A stretch of DNA of 64,000 nucleotides, taken from positions 62,001 to 126,000 of the forward strand of contig CAWFIT010000001.1 in the NCBI GenBank assembly GCA_963815965.1, given 5' to 3'. The notes under the pieces were generated by a model. It worked only from the letters and a program-made list of their open reading frames with translations. It was not told where the DNA came from and did not search any database. The position numbers and the translations under genes were made by a program. Positions within the stretch are counted from its first letter, which is position 1. Each line of letters starts with the position of its first letter. This DNA is from DASVFB01 sp963815965 (lineage in GTDB: Bacteria; Actinomycetota; Thermoleophilia; Gaiellales; Gaiellaceae). Shown one piece after another: positions 26,320-39,200 of this stretch.

Positions 26320-27852
26320 ATGCGCGCGCTGATCTCGGTTCATGACAAGACCGGCCTGGCCGAGTTCGCGCGCGGGCTCGAGGAGCTCGGCTTCGAGATC
26401 GTCGCCAGCGGCGGGACGTCCGCGTTCCTCGACGAACACGGCGTGCCCGTGACGCGCGTCGAGGACGTGACGAACGCGCCCGAGCTGCTCGGCGGCCGCG
26501 TGAAGACGCTGCACCCGCGGATCCACGGCGGCATCCTCGCGAGACGCGACCGCGCCGACGACCTCGAGGCGCTCGACGAGCAGGAGATCGAGCCGTTCGA
26601 CCTCGTCTGCGTGAACTTCTATCCGTTCAGCTCGATCGTCGCGAGACACGGAGCGCGCATGGAGGACGCCGTCGAGGTGATCGACATCGGCGGGCCGTCG
26701 ATGCTGCGCGCCGCGGCGAAGAACTTCGCACACGTGGCGCCCGTGTGCGACCCGGGGCAGTACGGGCGCGTCCTCGCGGAGCTCACCGAGCACGGAATGC
26801 TCTCGCAGGAAACCCGCCATGCCCTCGCCGCCGACGCCTTCGCCTACAGCGCGGTGTACGAGGCGGCGATCGCACGCTGGTTCGCCGAGGGAGAAGGCCT
26901 GCCCAAGACACTGTCGCTGTCGTTCGAGAAGGCACAGGACCTCGCGTACGGCGAGAACCCGCACCAGCAGGCGGCCTACTATCGCGAGCTAGGCGCCCGC
27001 CGCCCGCTGCTCTCGCATGTAGAGCAGCTGCAAGGCCGGTCGCTGTCCTTCAACAACCTGCACGACCTGTCCGGCGCGCTGCTGCTGCTGCGCGAGTTCA
27101 CGCTGCCTACGTGCGTAATCGTCAAGCACGCGAACGCGTGCGGCGTCGCCGTCGCAGCGACCATCGAGGAGGCGTACGAGCGCGCGCTCGCCGCCGACCC
27201 GCTCTCTGCATTCGGCATGGTCAGCGCGTTGAACCGGCCGGTCAGCACCGAGCTCTCAACACGCATCTCCGAGCAGTTCGTCGACGTCCTCATCGCCCCC
27301 GACTACGAGGACGGAGCGCTCGACGCCTGGAAGTCGAAGCCGGCGGTACGGATTCTCGCCGACCGCGAACGACGCTCGTTCCCCGTCGAGGAGCTCGACT
27401 TCAAGCGTGTGCCCGGCGGACTGCTCGTGCAGCACCGCGACTGGGATGTCGACGAGCGCGACACGATGACCGTCGTCGCCGGCTCGCTGACCGAGCAGCA
27501 GTGGGGCGATCTGCTGTTCGCGTGGCGCGTGGCCAAGCACATCTGGTCGAACGCGATCGTGATCGCCAAGGACCTGCAGACGATCGGTATTGGCGCGGGG
27601 CAGCAGAGTCGTGTCGATGCGGTGCGGCTCGCGCTCGAGAAGGCACAGAAGTTCGACCACGACCTCGCTGAGTCGGTGCTCGCCTCGGATGCCTTCTTCC
27701 CCTTCGCCGACGGGCCTGAGCAGGCGCTCGCGCGCGGCGTGACGGCGATCATCCAGCCGGGCGGCTCCAAGCGGGACGACGAGGTCATCGCTGCCGTAGA
27801 GCGTGCAGGAGCGGTTATGGTCTTCACCGGCCGCCGACACTTCCGGCATTGA
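26320..27852 (+). CDS. purH: Bifunctional AICAR transformylase / IMP cyclohydrolase
   Basis: Final two steps to IMP. The 510 residues begin ALISVHDKTGLAEFARGL (cyclohydrolase domain, about 1-190; GGRVKTLHPRIHGGILA). The transformylase follows, with AYGENPHQQAAYY, VIVKHANACGVA, DPLSAFGMV and DAFFPFADGPEQA. The ATG at 26320 is chosen because the conserved domain begins there; the 41 in-frame codons before it are an artefact of GC-rich sequence. Confidence 0.97.
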   Translation: MRALISVHDKTGLAEFARGLEELGFEIVASGGTSAFLDEHGVPVTRVEDVTNAPELLGGRVKTLHPRIHGGILARRDRADDLEALDEQEIEPFDLVCVNFYPFSSIVARHGARMEDAVEVIDIGGPSMLRAAAKNFAHVAPVCDPGQYGRVLAELTEHGMLSQETRHALAADAFAYSAVYEAAIARWFAEGEGLPKTLSLSFEKAQDLAYGENPHQQAAYYRELGARRPLLSHVEQLQGRSLSFNNLHDLSGALLLLREFTLPTCVIVKHANACGVAVAATIEEAYERALAADPLSAFGMVSALNRPVSTELSTRISEQFVDVLIAPDYEDGALDAWKSKPAVRILADRERRSFPVEELDFKRVPGGLLVQHRDWDVDERDTMTVVAGSLTEQQWGDLLFAWRVAKHIWSNAIVIAKDLQTIGIGAGQQSRVDAVRLALEKAQKFDHDLAESVLASDAFFPFADGPEQALARGVTAIIQPGGSKRDDEVIAAVERAGAVMVFTGRRHFRH

Positions 27853-27868
27853 CCGCAAAGAGGGGGAA

Positions 27869-29296
27869 ATGACCGAACACCGCAGGAGCAAGTGGCTGGT
27901 CCTCGCCGTCGTCGGTGCGGCGTTCTTCATGACGATCCTCGACGTCGCGATCGTCAACGTCGCGATCCCCTCGATCCAGAAGGACCTGAACATCGCGGAG
28001 TCGACCGTGCAGTGGGTGATCACCGCGTACGCGATCACCTTCGGCGGCTTCCTACTGCTCGGCGGTCGCATGTCCGACCTGCTCGGACGCCGACGCATCT
28101 TCATCGCCGGCCTCATCCTCTTCACTCTGGCGTCGCTGACCTGCGGTCTCGCCAATAGCGCGGGCGTGCTGATTCTGTCGCGCGCGGTGCAGGGGCTCGG
28201 CGCGGCGATCATCTCCCCGGCGGCTCTGTCCATCGTGACGACGACCTTCGAGGAGGGCGCAGACCGCAACAAGGCGCTCGGGATCTGGGGCGCGCTCGGC
28301 GGATCGGGGGCGGCTGTGGGCGTGCTCCTGGGCGGCATCCTCACGAAGTACCTCGGCTGGGAGTGGATCTTCTTCGTCAACGTCCCGGTGGGAGCGCTCG
28401 TCCTCGTCCTCACGCGGCCGATCGTCCCGGAGAGCCGCGCGGACCTTGGTCACCGGCGCTTCGACGCGGTGGGCGCCATGAGCGTCACCGGCGGGAACGC
28501 GCTGTTCATCTACGCGATCTCAAAGGCGCCCGACGTCGGCTGGGGAACGGCTCGCACGATCGGACTGCTGATTGCGTCCCTTGCCATTCTCGCCTTCTTC
28601 GTCGTCTGGGAGCTGCGCGCTGAAGCTCCGCTCGTCCCATTCGGCATCTTTCGTATCCGCACTCTGACCGGCGCGAACGTCGTCGGGTTCCTCCTCGGCG
28701 CCTCGATCTACGCCAACTTCTTCGTTCTCACGCTCTACGTTCAGCAAGTCCTCGGCTGGTCGGCGCTGAAGACGGGAGTCACCTTCCTGGCAACGGCGGG
28801 CACCACCGTGATCTGGGCCGGCGTCGCACAGGCGCTCGTGACCAGGGTAGGCCCCCGGTGGGTCACGACGGTCGGGATGACGGTTCTCGCGCTGACGCTG
28901 GTCGGCTACACGCGACTGCCGGTGGACGGAAGCTACTGGCCCGATCTCCTCCCTCTGTATCTCATCTTCGCGCTCGGGCTCGCGTTCGGGTTCATTCCGG
29001 TCACGATTGCCGGGTTCATCGGCGTCCCGCCCCAACAGGCGGGACTCGCGTCGGGATTGCTGAACACAAGCCAGCAGATCGGCGGCGCGTTCGGCGTTGC
29101 GGTCTCGTCGACGATCTTCATCTCGAAGGCGAAGTCCGGTCACTTCACGCCGCAGGCGTTCACGACGGGCTACCACTGGGCGTTCGCGGCACTCGCCGCG
29201 TTCGCAGCAGCAGGCGCAGTCCTGGCGTTCATCTTCTTCCGCGGTGCCCACGTGCCCGAGCAAGGCCTCAAAGAAGTACCGGTCGCGGCGGGCTAG
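27869..29296 (+). CDS. MFS multidrug exporter, EmrB/QacA type (14 TM)
   Basis: A 475-residue inner-membrane transporter with ATG 27869 after GAGGGGGAA. Signatures are FMTILDVAIVNVAIPSIQ (motif D1 of the DHA2 family), LLLGGRMSDLLGRRRIF (motif A), VQGLGAAIISPAAL and GIWGALGGSGAAVGVLLGGIL (motif C of proton/drug antiporters). Likely exports a toxic compound with proton exchange; the substrate is not predictable. It follows purH by 16 bp but is probably unrelated to it. Its stop overlaps that of the cyclase gene. Confidence 0.92.
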   Translation: MTEHRRSKWLVLAVVGAAFFMTILDVAIVNVAIPSIQKDLNIAESTVQWVITAYAITFGGFLLLGGRMSDLLGRRRIFIAGLILFTLASLTCGLANSAGVLILSRAVQGLGAAIISPAALSIVTTTFEEGADRNKALGIWGALGGSGAAVGVLLGGILTKYLGWEWIFFVNVPVGALVLVLTRPIVPESRADLGHRRFDAVGAMSVTGGNALFIYAISKAPDVGWGTARTIGLLIASLAILAFFVVWELRAEAPLVPFGIFRIRTLTGANVVGFLLGASIYANFFVLTLYVQQVLGWSALKTGVTFLATAGTTVIWAGVAQALVTRVGPRWVTTVGMTVLALTLVGYTRLPVDGSYWPDLLPLYLIFALGLAFGFIPVTIAGFIGVPPQQAGLASGLLNTSQQIGGAFGVAVSSTIFISKAKSGHFTPQAFTTGYHWAFAALAAFAAAGAVLAFIFFRGAHVPEQGLKEVPVAAG

Positions 29297-32200
29297 CAGG
29301 CGCGCTTCGTCGCAGCGGTACCCGTCAGCTGGCGGACGCCGAGCCGCTCGAGGATCTCGGCGCTTTGGGCGGCGAGGTCGTCGTCAGACGGATGCTTCGT
29401 CGCCGCCATGGCGCGGAGCGTCAGGGCCACCTCGTACTCGACCTTGAGCTTCCGCGCGATCGCAAGGCTCTCTTCGAAATGCGGCCGCGCGTCGTCCGGC
29501 CGGCGCGCCTGGTGGAGTGCGAAGCCGATCGATCGCTCGATCAGCGCCTCGACACCGCCTACGGGCGATTTCGTCGCCGCCTCCCTGCACTCGGTGGCCG
29601 CCGCGAGTGCCTCCTGATGACGACCTTCGTAGACGAGACACTCGGCCCGGCGCGCCTTCGCCTCGACCTTGAACCGCTCGGCCGACAACTCCTCGAACAC
29701 GGCGAGCGCTTCGTCGAAGAACGCGTGCGCCTCCTCGAAGCGGCCCGCACGTGCGTTGGCGCGTCCAAGATTGGACATCGCCGCACCCGCCCCGAACGCC
29801 CAGCCGGAAGCGCGTGAGACGCGGAGCATCTCCTCGAAGAGCGGAATCGCCTCGTAGATAAGTCCCTGGTCGGAGAGGATCTCCGCTTCGTTGTTCACCT
29901 GGATGACCGCGCCGACCACGTCGCCCGCACGCTCCTTCACGACGCCGCTCTCCCGGTAGTACGCGAGCGATTCGGCCCAGCGCCCTTCGTAGTAGGCGTG
30001 AATGCCGAGGTTCGAGAGGACGACGCCGAGCCCGCGCAGGTCGCCGAGCTCTTCGTAGATCGGCCGCGCGAGCTCCAGATACCGAAGGCCGTCTGAAGAG
30101 CCGAAATCGCTGAGCGCCGCGTCGAGCACGTAGTACGCGTGCGCGAGCGTCCTGCGATCGCCCGCCCGCTCTGCGTGCTCGGCGGCAGCCTCGAGCCAGC
30201 GAATCGCCTCTTCGTTGTTGGTCTGCCGGTAGTGGATCGCGCCCGTGTTCAGCTCGATCGTCGCCCGAGACGCGTCCCGCTCGGCGCCCTCCTCCGCGTG
30301 CTCGAGCCGAGCCAGTCCAAGCGCGGACGTCTCGAACGCGTCCGCATACCGGCCCTTGTGCTCGTGCAGCAGGATCTCCTTGCCGAGGAGCCGCGCGTCG
30401 GCCAGCGCCGACTCGCGCCCCGACGAGCGCGCGCGCCGCCTCGATCGCGTCGAAGGCGCGGTCGTACGCACCGAAGAGCTCGCACACGTTGCCGAGCTCC
30501 TCGTGAACGTGCGCGATGTCGCGAACGTCGAGCTCGGGAAGGTTCGCGCCGGAGGCAATCGCGCGCTCGTACAGCTCGGCGGCGACGACGTTGGCAAAGC
30601 TCGCCTGCGCGCGCTCGCCCGCGGCGACCGCGTACGTCCACGCCTTGTCGTAGACAGACGCCTCGAAGTAGTGGAGCGAGAGCAGTGCGTCGTTCTCGCC
30701 GTCCGCGCACGCTCGAGCGCTCCCGCGACCCGGCAGTGGATGTCGCGACGGCGCTCGAAGGACAGACCTTCGTACGCGGTGGCGCGGACGAGGTCGTGCC
30801 GGAACGCGTACGTCATGTCGCCTGCGTACCCGACGAACTCGCGCAGCCACTCCCAGCGGGGCGGGATCCGCCGCGTCGGGAATCTCGTCCTCCAGGATCT
30901 CGGCGATGAAGTCGAGCTCGAACGTCCGACCGACGACCGCCGCGTAGCGTAGGAGCATCCGGTTCTCGGGGTCGAGCGTGTCGATGCGCGTCGTGAGCAG
31001 GCTTTCGACCGACTCGGGGAGCGTCTCGAGCCGGTCGCCGGCTCGTGCTGCGTTGACGAGCTCGCGCACGAAGAGTGGGTTGCCGCCCGAGCGCTCCGTG
31101 AGCGCCGCCAGCGTCTCGCTCGACAGGGCGACCTCGTCGGCCATGCTCAGAGCAAGCTCGGCGGCGCGGTCGGCGGCCAGCGGCTCGAGGACGATTCGCT
31201 GCGCCGGCCCGTCGAGATGCACGCTCGTCTCGACTCCGGGCCGCGTCGTGACACAGACGAGCCATGGACGCGGCGCCTGCTTCTGCGTGAGCCGGAGCAG
31301 CAGCGAGCGCGACGAGTCGTCGAGCCAGTGGGCGTCCTCGAAGACGATCAGCGTCGGCATCATCAGGATGCGCTCGAGGAAGGTCTCGACCGTCTCGACG
31401 AGCTTCTCGCGACTTGCGGCCGCATCAAGCGCGTCCGCCTCGGGCGTCGGCATCACCTCGGCGTCGAAGGGGATCGCGAGCAGCGGGAGCCACGGCGCGA
31501 GGTCGGGCATGACGCCCGCGACGAAGGGGCTCAGCAGCGCGCCGGCCTGATCACGCGTGCCGTCCGGCGTGATGCCTGCAAGCTGTCGCAGAAGATTGCG
31601 CCACGCGTAGAACGGCGTCGACGACGCGTACTGCTCCGCGGCCGCGTTCAGCTGCGTGAAGCCGAGCGCGAGCGTGCGGAGCTCGTGCACGAGCCTCGAC
31701 TTGCCGATGCCGGGCTCGCCGATCAGCTCGACGACCTGAAGCTGGCGCATGCGCGCCGCGTTGATCGCGGCCTGCAGAAGCTCGAGCTCCTGCGCGCGGC
31801 CGACGATCGGAGTTGCTGCGTCGACCTCCGCCTCTCGCGTGCCGACGGGTTCGCCCACATGATGAGCCGTGACGGCGCGCTCCTTGCCCTTGACGAGCAG
31901 CGGCTCCTTCTCGGTCGCGTAGATCGTCCGCGCGCGGTCGAGGACGTCCGTCGTCGCCAGGATCTCGCCGGGTTGGGCGCGAGCCGTCAGGCGTGCCGCG
32001 AGGTTGACCGCGTCGCCCATCACGGCGTACGTGCGCCTGCTTGCGTTGCCGATGTCGCCGGTGAAGACGTGACCGCGATTCACGCCGGCGCGGAGCGGCA
32101 GGCCGACGTCGGTCCCGACGATGTCCTTCAGCGCGCGCACCATTCCCTCTTCGTCCTGCCCCGAGCTCGACGGCGCTCCGCCGGTGAGGTAGAGCTTCAG

Positions 32201-33121
32201 CGCGTTGATGTCGATATCGGACTCGAGCCAGGTCAGCCCGTACGTCTCGCACGCGGTGGCGACCGCCGCGGCGAGCGTGTCGATTCGCTCGAGCATGGCG
32301 TCCGGGCCGTCCGTCGCAATCACGTCGTCCGTCTGCGAGAGCTTCACGAACGCGACCGTTACCTGGCGGTGCTCGGCGTCGCCGCTCGAGACGGCGAGGT
32401 GGGCGCGCAGGGGAGCCGGGACGAACTCCTCGAGGCGCGTTCCGGCCAGGTCCGGTGGCGGAAGGGTCGTGCTGGCACCCGGCTCGAGGCGCTTCATAAC
32501 GCGGGCGCCCACGCGCTCTTCCTCGAGCCACGCAGGATCTACTTCGGCAGCGGTCTCGGCGCTGAGCACGATCTCGCCCGCGGCGGCGAGATCTTCGAGC
32601 TCGAAGACGCGCGTCGCACCCGGACCGGCGACGAGCAGCTCGCGGTGCGGCGCCTGCGAGAGGAAGAAATGGCACTCGCCCGAGTGGACGCCGGCGGACA
32701 TGCGCAGCTCGACGTCGTCGCCGGGAATCGACTCGATCGCCCACTGCATATCCGACGCCGCCCCGGCGGCGCGCTGGGCATGGCGCTCGTCGTGGAAGAA
32801 GAGGAGCAGCGCGTCCCCTCGAAACTTGAGGACGTCGCCGCCGTGCCGCTCGGCCACGTCGATCAGCCCGTCGAAGCAGGCGGAGATCCGCTGGACGAGC
32901 TCCTCGGCGCCGGCCTTGCCCTTGGCGGACAGGCCCTCGGCGAGCGCCGTGAAGCCGGAGATGTCGACGGATACGAGGGAGCCGTCGAGCGTGCGCGCCC
33001 GAGGCGCGTCGAGCTCGGCGCTCCAGGCTCGGACCAGCCGCGGCACGTAGGGGGCCATGAGCGACGTGGCCCGGTCCGTGACCTCGGTCACTTCCACCAC
33101 AACAGTATGGACGGAAAACAA
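29293..33121 (-). CDS. Soluble adenylyl cyclase-like protein: two cyclase domains, ATPase, TPR (frameshifted)
   Basis: About 1,275 residues once corrected. Domain order: cyclase C1 (about 30-230; LVSVDISGFTALAEGL and LKFRGDALLLFF carry the two metal aspartates), degenerate-metal cyclase C2 (about 250-400; FTGDIGNASRRTYAVMG and DAVNLAARLTA carry the Asn/Arg pair), AAA-type ATPase (LIGEPGIGKSRLVHEL Walker A, LIVFEDAHWLDD Walker B), then a TPR-rich half. The C1-C2-ATPase-TPR order is that of mammalian sAC. Frame changes occur near 30,865 (extra C), 30,710 and 30,420 (extra G). TPR units resume cleanly after each, so sequence error is likely. The start may be a GTG a few codons downstream. Confidence 0.88.
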
Positions 33122-33209
33122 GATTTCGCTCTGAAAATGGGGCTCGGCGTCTCCCGCGCAGGCGATCGGACATCAACTTCAAGACCTTGAAAACGAGGCC
33201 AGACCCTCA

Positions 33210-33215
33210 TAGGCT
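33210..33215 (+). promoter_or_regulatory. Possible -10 hexamer of the secreted mosaic gene
   Basis: TAGGCT about 35 nt before the TTG start at 33250, which also has a GGAAGGGGG Shine-Dalgarno sequence. This gene would therefore have a normal leader, unlike most single genes in the window. Confidence 0.35.
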
Positions 33216-33249
33216 CAAACGAGGGGCCGGGTAAACGGAAGGGGGTGGC

Positions 33250-36200
33250 TTGAGGAAGGCGCTGCGGTGTTCGTGGCTCACTGCTTTGGCGATCGGGATC
33301 GCGCTGCTAGGCGCTGGACCGGCGCTCGCAACTCCGACGGTCAACCTGACCTCGCCTGCCGGCGGCACCGCGATCCGCGGCGTCGTGACGATGTCGGCCG
33401 ACGCGAGCGATGCGTCCGGAATCTCGCATGTCGACTTCTCGCGCCAGACTGCACCTGGGAACTTCAATTTCGTTCCGGTCGGTACGGCCACGTCGTCGCC
33501 CTACCAGACGCTCCTGAACACGGTCGGGCTTCCGGACGGCGACTACAACATCTTCGCCACTGCTTACGCGAACGACTCGACGAATTTCGCAAGCGGCACG
33601 GTCGTGTCGTTCGACAACACGTCGCCGACGGCTTCCTTGAGCGGGCCCCTGAACGGCGCCGTGCTCTCGGGAAGCGTCGTGCTCGATGGTTCGCAGTCGG
33701 ATCCGCCCGCCGGTACGTACGCGGGCGTCGCCACGTGGTCGTTCGAGCTGTCGCCACACAATGCAGGCACGTGGTCGATCATCAAGTCCGGCATCGGCGG
33801 GACGAGCGAGACGACCGGCTGGGACACGACGCAAGTCGCGAACGGGTCCTACGACCTACGGCTCGAGGTCGTCGACACGGCCGGGAATACCGCGATCTCG
33901 AACATTGTCACCGGCGTCCAGGTCGACAACTCGAACCCGCAGGGCGTGCTGAAAGTAGACGGCCTCTCCGTGTCGTCGCTCGATCCCGCGAACGCGTACT
34001 CCTTCGCGACTGAGCAAATCATGTACGCGACGTGTGCGAAGCTCGTCAACTATCCGGACGAGGCCGGACAGCAGGGCCTCGCCGACCTGCAGCCTGAAGT
34101 CGCGACCACGATGCCCATCGTTTCCGACGACGGCAAGACGTACACCTTCACACTCGACCCGAACTGGAGGTTCTCCGACGGCTCTGACCTGACGCCACAG
34201 TCGTTCATCAATGCGATCCAGCGCGATCTCTCTCCCTTCGGCGCAGGACGGCCGTTTTTCGGTGACATCGTCGGTGCGCAGGAGTTCATCAACGGCACGT
34301 CACCGGTGGTCTCCGGGCTGAGCGCGGCCGGGAATCAGCTGACGATCCAGCTCAACAACCCAGATAACACGCTGCTGCCGAAACTTGCGCTTTCGCTCGG
34401 CTGTGCGGTGCCGAGCTCGGCTCCTGCGTTCCAGATCGATACCTTGCCGTCCGCGGGGCCGTATTACGTCGCGTCGTATGTTCCGAACGTCCAACTGGTC
34501 CTCGACGGCAATCCGAACTACGCGGGCTCCCGCGCCCACGCGTTCGCACAGATCGTCTACAAGCTCGGCCAGTCGCCGGCCGACGCCGAAGCCGACGTCC
34601 TCGGCGGCCAGGCCGACTATGCCGCGGTCGGCGTGCCCAGCTCGGACTTCGCCAGCCTCGAGGCGACATACGGAGCCGGCGCAACCCCGCAGCGATTCTT
34701 CACGAATCCGTCACTCCTGGTCCGCTCGCTCGTCTTCAATACCTCGCGGCCGATCTTCGCAGGGGCCAGCGTGCGCCGCGCGGTCGCGAGCGCGGTGGAT
34801 CGCCAGGGCCTCGCCGCGGCGTTCCCGGGCTCGAGCCTCAGCCTCACCGACCAGCTGCTGCCACCGGGCATGCCGGGGTTCCAGGATGTGACGATTTACC
34901 CGTACAACGTGACCGACTTCACGGCGGCCGCGGCGGTCGTTCAGAACGCGGGCTTCGGCGGAGCGACGGTTGTCGTCTACACGTGCAACTCGCAGATCTG
35001 CCAGAACCAGACGAATGCGCTCCAACTCACCCTTTCGCGAGTCGGGCTCGTCGCGGACATCCATTATCTCTCGAGCGCCGCCCTGAATGCGGCCCTGAAC
35101 AATCCGAGCGAGCCGTTCGACATGGCGACATTCGGTTGGAGCGCCGACTACGCCGACCCGTTCGACTTCCTGAACAACCTGCTCGATCCAGCCGTCGCGT
35201 CGTTCAACCCCTCGCATTTCAACGACCCGGCGGCCAGCAGCGAGATGGAGGCAGCAGCCGCACTCTCGCCGTCCGCGCGTTACACGCAGTACGCGCAGGT
35301 CGACCGGGATCTCTCTCAGACCTACGCGCCGATGACCGGCTACGCGACGGGAAATGCACACGACTTCTTCAGCGCCCGGGTCGGCTGTCAGACCTTCAAT
35401 CCGTGGTCCGGAATGGATCTCGCGGCCCTCTGCCTCGCGTCTCCGGCGGTGCTGCAGGGGAGCGTCGCCGCCTCGCCGGACCTTCCCGACCCGCCGGACA
35501 CGCGGTCGGCGAACCTGAGCGCCCTCGGCACGACCGACTGGGCGGTGTGGGGCTACGCCAACAGCGGCACCAGCACGTCGCTCGCCCCAGACGTTCGCAA
35601 GGCGGGCGGATCGGCGATCAGCGACCTGACCAACATCGATCCCGCTCCATCGGTCAACCTACGCGGCATCGGGCAGTTCGCCGAGCCGTTCGCCTTCTCG
35701 TGGACGAACGGGAGCCCGCCTGCAAGCGCGACGAATGCCTCGGCGGGTCTGCAACACGACGGCCAGACGCAGGCCCTCAGCACGCTCGGTCACGGCTTCG
35801 CATTCGACGTGCCGGCCGACACGAGCGCACGCACGCTGAGGGTCTACGTGCTGACCAACCGAGCGGACGGACGGCTGACGGCGACGCTTTCAGACACCTC
35901 CGCGCCCGCATTCTTCAACACGCTCCCGAGCGCGACGAACACGAGGTCGGCCGTTTACACGATCACATACGCAGCGCAGTCGGCGGGTCAGAAGCTGCAC
36001 GTCCAATGGGTGGAGACGCAGGATAACTGCCCGTCCTTCCATTGCGACAACGCCGCGATCTTTGCCGTGGCGCTCACGGATTCGAACACGCTCGTCGTCA
36101 ACGACCCCGGCGATGCGGACGGCTCGATCTGCGGCCCAAGCTGTACGTTGCGTCAGGCGATCAACGCTGCGAACGCGGCACCCGGCAGCACGATCGTCTT

Positions 36201-39200
36201 CGACCTTCCCGCAGACCAGACGACGATCTCGCCGACGAGCAACCTGCCGACGATCACCGCTCCGACCACGATCGACGCAACGACGCAGCCGGGGTATGCC
36301 GGGACCCCGGTCGTGACCATCGACGGGAGCAACAACGTGGGCGGCGGCTTTACGCCCGGTTTCTTCCTTCTGGGCAACAACATCACGATCCGCGGCTTCG
36401 TGATCATCGACTTCGCCGACACCGGCATCTACGCCGACAACTCGAACGGCGACACGATCGCCGGCAACTACATCGGCATGGTCGTCGGCGGAATCAACTC
36501 GCCGAACGGCAACGGGATCACGCTTGTCGAAAGCAGCGACGGGAACACCATCGGCGGCACGGGCTCCGGTGATCGCAACGTGATCTCCGCCAACGCCGGG
36601 TTCGGCATCGACCTGCAGTCCGGCGAGGGAGGCGCGCCGGACAACAACACGATCGCGGGCAACTACATCGGCCTCAAGCCGGACGGCACGGGAACCGCCG
36701 GCGTTACCGGAAACCTCGCCGGCGGGATGCGCATCGACGGCGACGACAACACGATCGGCGGCACCACCGCGGCTGCCCGCAACTACGTCTCCGCCAACGA
36801 CGACACGGGCATCGCCATCGGCGGGGCGGGGAACATCGTCCAGGGCAACACGATCGGCCTCGACGCCGCAACGGACCTCCCGGCCGCCAACTCGGGCGAG
36901 GGCATCGACATCGCTCCGTTCAACTCCCTCGCGCCCGCGAGCACGATCGAGGACAACGTCATCTCCGGCAACTTCGGCAACGGCATCCGCGTCGCGGGCG
37001 TCGAGTCCACGATGACGATCGCGGGCAACCTCATCGGCACCGACCCGACGGGGACGCTTCCGATCGGCAACGGAGAGGACGGCATCCACACGAACGACGC
37101 CGCGTTGCTGACGATCAACGGGAACACGATCTCGGGAAACCTCGACGACGGGATCCACCTCTTCGGCTTCGGCTCGCACAGCAACCTGATCGAGGCCAAC
37201 AAGATCGGCACGAACGCGGCGGGCACAGCGCCGATCGGAAACACCGCCAACGGCATCTACCTCGACCAATCGAACGTGAACAGGGTCAACGCGAACACGA
37301 TCTCGGGCAACCTCGGGTCGGGTGTTGTGCTTGAGGGCTCGTACGAAACGAGCGTCGGTGACTTCGTGACCGGGAACCTGATCGGAACCAACGCGGCCGG
37401 AACGGCGTCAATCGGCAACGGGACGGGCGTCCAGGTGTTCGGCGCGATCAACAACGTCATCGGTGGCTCCGCCATCGGTGACGCCAACACGATCTCCGGC
37501 AACATCGGCGTCGGCGTCGAAATCACCGGCGCCGGCTCAACCGGGAACACCGTCAGCAGCAACACGATCGGGCTGAACCTGACAAAGAACGCGGAGCTCC
37601 CGAATGCGACCGGCGTCATGATCGAGGCCGGCGCCGACACAAACACCGTCGGCGGCACCCTTCCCCTCGAGCCCAACCTCATCTCCGGGAACAGCGGCGC
37701 AGGCGTCCTGATCGACGGCGCCGGAGACGGCGGCAACACTGTCATCGGCAACCTGATCGGCACGAACGCGGCACAGACGTCGAGCTTCGGCAACGGCGTC
37801 GGCGTCCGCATCAACGGGTCGAACAACAACACGATCGGCCAGAACGCAGCGAACCAGCCGAACGTCATCTCCGGGAACGCCGGTGCCGGCGTGCGGATCG
37901 AGGGCAACGTGTCGACGACGAACCTCGTCGAGGGCAACTTCATCGGCACCGACGACGGCGCCACCCTCGACCTCGGAAACTCTGGTGACGGTGCCATCCT
38001 GATCGACCCGGCGAATCACAACATCGTTCGCCGCAACACGATCATCCACAACGGCGGCGCAGGTGTCGCAGTCCCCGACTCCGGCCGCGCGAACAACATC
38101 ACTGCGAATTCGATCGACCTGAACGCCGGCCTCGGAATCGACAACGGCGTCACGGGGATCACGGCGAACGACAACGAGGTCGACGGGTTCCAGAACTTCC
38201 CGACGGTCACGACCGTTTCGACGACGACGATCAACGGCACGCTCTCCAGCTTCGGGAACACAACGTTCAACGTCGATCTCTTCGACAGCCCGGCCTGCGA
38301 CGCGTCGGGCAACGGCGAGGGAGCCACGTACCTCGGTACCACGACGGCTTCGACCGACGACAGTGGCAACGGAACGTTCACGGCAAGCGTCCCGCCCCTC
38401 TCGTCCGGCCACTTCGTCACGGCCACGGCGATCGATCCGGACGGCAACACGTCCGAGTTCTCGCCGTGCGTCGCGACCGTGTTGCCGCCGGTGGTCGCGA
38501 ACCTCAGTCTGACCCCCACTCCCGAAAGCTCGCCCGCCGGCGCGCCTCGCGTGAAGCTCGCGGACGTGCCGCCGAGCGTTCTGCTGCGGCCGCAGTCCAC
38601 GTCGCAGACGGCACCCGTGAACGAGACTCCTGTCAACGAGACGCCCGTCAACGAGCTTCCGGTGAACGAGCTGCCGGTCAACGAGGTGCCCGTCAACGAG
38701 CTCGGCTTCGACGATCTCTCCTCGACGGTCCCGGCGCTCGGAAACGTCACGCTCGCGTCGATCCCACTCCTCCGCACCGGCGGCTGGCAGAAGGTGCTTT
38801 CCGACCCGCCGGGCACGCCGCTCGCCGGTCTGCCGCTGCAGAACGTCACTCTGCGCGACTACTACGCACTGCCGGCGAACGTGAATCCCGAAACGCGCCC
38901 GACCAATCAGATCCCGCCGATTACGCTCGCCGATCTCGACCTCTCGCACAGCCCGCTCGGGAGCTTGCCCTCGAGCGCGCTCGTGCTCGCGAACGTGAAG
39001 CTCTCGGACATGCGCTCGCTGACGGTCTGGTGCGAGGTCTTCGGCACCGCCTATTGCACGAATCCGACCTCGCTCACGGGCCAAACCGTCATGTCCGCCG
39101 CCCTGCAGGGAGCGCCCGTGAACGAGACGCCTGTGAACGAGACGCCGGTGAACGAGATTCCGGTGAATGAGGTGCCCGTGAACGAGACCCCGGTCAACGA

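Noticed and set aside
31217..33190. 657-codon plus-strand frame opposite the cyclase
   Set aside because: Arg-rich antisense frame without motifs; the minus strand encodes clear cyclase and ATPase motifs throughout.
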